This document shows, one piece after another, positions 5,652 through 7,641 of a stretch of DNA of 7,641 bases. The position numbers and the translations under genes were made by a program. The notes below the pieces were generated by a model. The model was not told the DNA's origin. It saw only the letters and a program-made list of their open reading frames with translations, and searched no databases. This stretch comes from JASFHF01 sp050123335 (GTDB taxonomy: Bacteria; Pseudomonadota; Gammaproteobacteria; UBA12402). The stretch covers positions 1-7,641 of the forward strand of contig JASFHH010000069.1 in NCBI GenBank assembly GCA_050123335.1, given 5' to 3'. Numbering within the stretch: the first letter of the stretch is position 1; each line of letters opens with the position of its first letter.

Positions 5652-6593
5652 TTAAGAATTCAAATAAACCGCTTGTGCAATTTGAATATCCTGAACAACA
5701 ACTCCGGTTAAATCTGCAATCGTGATAGAACTGGAATTTCTTTTGTATAATTTTTTATTGGCTATAACTTGCCCCAACTCAACAATTGATTCTTTAGTAA
5801 TTATCTTATCAGCAATAGCATGAGCTATTTCTCCTCGTTCACTACATTGCAAAATGCTGTCAGCAATTATTAAATCAGCTTTGCTAAAAATAGCAGATTC
5901 TAATTCCTGTTTATCTGGTGTATCTGCGCCCACAGCAGTTATGTGAGTCCCGCTGCGAATATGTTCTAATTTCAAAAGAGGTTGTTTTGTTGGAGTAGTA
6001 GTAACTATTAAATTACTATATTTAGCAACTTCCGCAATATCATGAGTTGTATGAATTACAAAACCTTCAAAACTTAATTCTTTTTGATAAGCCGCTAACT
6101 TATTCTCGTCACGTCCCCATATAATAGCTTTACGACAATTGGTTACGAGCTGCAAATATTTCAATTGCAATCTAGCCTGAATACCGGTACCAATAATACC
6201 GATTGCATTAATATCTTTTGGCGCTAAATATTTGGCAGCAATGGCACCTGCTACAGCCGTTCTGATATCCGTAAGATAACCTTCATCTAATAAAACACTA
6301 ATTAATTCACCAGTTTTTTGACTAAAAAGCAACATTAAGCCATTACTGGATGGAAGATTAATTTTAGGATTTTCGTAAAAACCTGAAGCAATTTTAATAA
6401 CGTAATAATCATCATTTTTGAGATAACCATACTTAATATGAACATCTCCCGACGGGTTATCAAACAATAATTCTCCAACTGGCGGAACTACCGCTTGATT
6501 TTGTGAATATGCAACAAACCCTGCTTCAATTATAGGAAGTAAATTTATCTTGTTAACTATTTTTTTGATTTCATCAAGACGTAGTATTTTCAT
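5652..6593 (-). CDS. Ornithine cyclodeaminase / mu-crystallin family protein (EutC-like)
   Basis: The 313-residue product has the usual length for the family. It shows YYVIKIASGFYENP (Lys67), LDEGYLTDIRTAVAGA (Arg111), the NAD-binding Rossmann motif GIIGTGIQA (132-140), VTTTPTKQPLL and VGADTPDKQEL (Asp224), all standard for ornithine cyclodeaminase relatives. Members convert ornithine to proline and ammonia, reduce cyclic imines or alpha-imino acids, or act on ectoine breakdown products (EutC), so the substrate cannot be fixed from sequence. ATG 6593 is 11 bases after the stop of the dehydratase gene. An in-frame TTG at 6611 would overlap that gene and is less likely. The two genes clearly form an operon, so the enzymes probably act in one pathway: the dehydratase yields an enamine/imine or keto acid that this enzyme could reduce. 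No terminator is evident in 5585-5651. Confidence 0.88.
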   Translation of the reverse strand: MKILRLDEIKKIVNKINLLPIIEAGFVAYSQNQAVVPPVGELLFDNPSGDVHIKYGYLKNDDYYVIKIASGFYENPKINLPSSNGLMLLFSQKTGELISVLLDEGYLTDIRTAVAGAIAAKYLAPKDINAIGIIGTGIQARLQLKYLQLVTNCRKAIIWGRDENKLAAYQKELSFEGFVIHTTHDIAEVAKYSNLIVTTTPTKQPLLKLEHIRSGTHITAVGADTPDKQELESAIFSKADLIIADSILQCSERGEIAHAIADKIITKESIVELGQVIANKKLYKRNSSSITIADLTGVVVQDIQIAQAVYLNS

Positions 6594-6604
6594 AACACCA
6601 ACTA

Positions 6605-7567
6605 TTAACAAATTACTTTTTTTAAAGTATCCATGCTAATATTTGCACCACAAATGATTAATACGATATTTTTATTTTTGATAAATTTTTGTCGTTTAAG
6701 CATAGATGCAACTACTACACCTACGGCTCCTTCAATTAACATATGTTCCTTTTCCATAAATAAGCACATTGCTTGTTTAATTTCATCTTCAGTAACAAGA
6801 ATATAATCATCAACATATTTTTTACAAAAACCAAAAGTAATTGCATCTAAATCAATATTTCCTGCCGTAGAGTCTGATAATGTCGGCTTTGTATCCATTT
6901 CAATTATTTTTCCAAGCTTAATACTCTCAGCCATCACCGGAGAATTTTGCGGAAGACAACCGGTAACTGTAATTTTTGAATTAATCTCCTTAAGATATCC
7001 ACCTATTCCTGAAATTAAGCCGCCACCGCCAACAGCTACAAATACTTCATCAATTTTATCTAGTTGTTGGACTATTTCATAACCAATAGTTCCTTGCCCC
7101 CCAATAATTTTAATATCGTTGTATGGAGACACATAAACCAAACCATTTTTTTCGGCAAACTCACGCGCATATTTTTCTGTAGCGCCGCATTCTTCACCCA
7201 AATAAGAAACTTCAGCATTATAGCTTTTTATCGCGTTTATTTTCATTTCTGATGTTGAATTTGGAACAAAAATTCTGGTTTTAATTCCTAATTTTTGACC
7301 CGCATAAGCAACTGCAGCGCCATGATTGCCGGTTGAAGCAGTTACGACTTCTTGTTGCTTTTGTTTATCTGTTAACGATAATAATTTATTGAAAGCACCT
7401 CTTACTTTAAAAGCAGAAGTACATTGGATATTTTCTAGTTTTAAATATACATTTGCATCGCAAAGTAAACTTAGCTGATGAGCTCTAACCAAAGGGGTAT
7501 AACGTATATATTTTTTTATGCTGCTTTCAGCACGAATAACTTCTTTTTTAATATCAAGCATTTTCAT
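6605..7567 (-). CDS. Threonine/serine dehydratase-family PLP enzyme (EutB-like)
   Basis: This is a fold-type II PLP enzyme of 320 residues. It has LKLENIQCTSAFKVRGA with Schiff-base Lys54, the phosphate/substrate loop TASTGNHGAAVAYA, a PYND..IIGGQGTIGYEI segment, the PLP-phosphate loop VGGGGLISGIGG and a C-terminal ICGANISMD. There is no ACT regulatory domain, so it is of catabolic or serine-racemase-like size rather than biosynthetic IlvA. The expected reaction is deamination of L-threonine or L-serine to a 2-oxo acid. A EutB-type role on a hydroxylated amino acid, or racemase activity, is possible. I chose ATG 7567 because AGAAG (7574-7578) lies six bases before it. ATG 7561 and TTG 7573 are alternatives. 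The start overlaps the 3' end of the upstream gene, and the cyclodeaminase gene follows 11 bases later, so the three are likely one operon. Confidence 0.9.
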   Translation of the reverse strand: MKMLDIKKEVIRAESSIKKYIRYTPLVRAHQLSLLCDANVYLKLENIQCTSAFKVRGAFNKLLSLTDKQKQQEVVTASTGNHGAAVAYAGQKLGIKTRIFVPNSTSEMKINAIKSYNAEVSYLGEECGATEKYAREFAEKNGLVYVSPYNDIKIIGGQGTIGYEIVQQLDKIDEVFVAVGGGGLISGIGGYLKEINSKITVTGCLPQNSPVMAESIKLGKIIEMDTKPTLSDSTAGNIDLDAITFGFCKKYVDDYILVTEDEIKQAMCLFMEKEHMLIEGAVGVVVASMLKRQKFIKNKNIVLIICGANISMDTLKKVIC

Positions 7568-7641
7568 AACCAACTTCTAATACCGGCTTGGATACAAATA
7601 ATTTTTTACCCACAATTAACACTGCTGCAGGAATAGTCATA
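7554..7641 (-). CDS. 3' end of an unidentified gene upstream of the dehydratase
   Basis: On the minus strand, 28 in-frame codons run from the window edge to a TGA at 7554-7556. The visible residues include TIPAAVLIVGKKLFVSKPVL and end in EVGYENA. The stop lies 11-14 bases inside the dehydratase reading frame, a typical translational-coupling overlap. This supports it as the end of a real upstream gene in the same operon. Its identity cannot be judged from this fragment. The visible ATG at 7638-7640 could be internal. Confidence 0.5.
   Translation of the reverse strand, partial: MTIPAAVLIVGKKLFVSKPVLEVGYENA

Noticed and set aside
6594..6611. TTG at 6611 as the start of the cyclodeaminase
   Set aside because: It overlaps the dehydratase stop and adds LIVGV before the family's normal MKILRLDE-like beginning. 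ATG 6593 fits better.

Overview
The window is AT-rich bacterial DNA with dense genes, short overlaps and the standard genetic code. A secreted methionine sulfoxide reductase with a cleavable signal peptide suggests a Gram-negative cell. The phosphoglycerate mutase is of the short type that I associate with Chlamydia-like bacteria. The nested palindromic repeats remind me of those in intracellular Gammaproteobacteria (Legionellales). An AT-rich, host-associated bacterium is therefore a reasonable guess, but I cannot fix the phylum. The HydE-like gene would imply an [FeFe]-hydrogenase, and so some fermentative or micro-oxic metabolism.

Layout. Positions 1-1430 (+): the 3' part of a PNPOx-like flavin-binding family gene is translationally coupled (TAATG) to a secreted MsrA-MsrB fusion. 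Positions 1427-2716 (-): a convergent gene, whose stop codon overlaps that of msrAB, encodes a HypC-like domain fused to a complete HydE-type radical SAM protein. Positions 2717-3133 hold no gene. They carry the hydE ribosome binding site, a 188-bp nested palindrome (2790-2977) and one copy of a 55-bp direct repeat (2990-3044); I see nothing else in 3060-3133. Positions 3134-3412 (-): a small membrane protein with an acidic Asn/Asp-rich tail. Positions 3413-3728 hold the second copy of the direct repeat and most of a 223-bp element (3532-3754) with perfect 15-bp terminal inverted repeats. That element runs into the 3' end of the next gene and supplies its last codons.

Positions 3729-4403 (-): 2,3-bisphosphoglycerate-dependent phosphoglycerate mutase. 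A divergent promoter region (4404-4606) has a near-consensus sigma70 promoter pointing to an orphan 325-aa protein (4607-5584, +). That protein has a His/Cys pattern that could be a caspase-like (clan CD) cysteine peptidase fold. Positions 5652-7641 (-): an operon-like run made of an unidentified upstream gene (only its last 28 codons visible), a threonine/serine dehydratase-family PLP enzyme, and an ornithine cyclodeaminase/mu-crystallin-family enzyme. This pairing resembles EutB-EutC.

The most unusual items are the HypC-HydE fusion, the element that has rewritten the gpmA C-terminus together with an apparent element-free copy of the same junction about 0.5 kb away, and the orphan His/Cys protein. 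No tRNA, rRNA, CRISPR array or transposase gene is visible.
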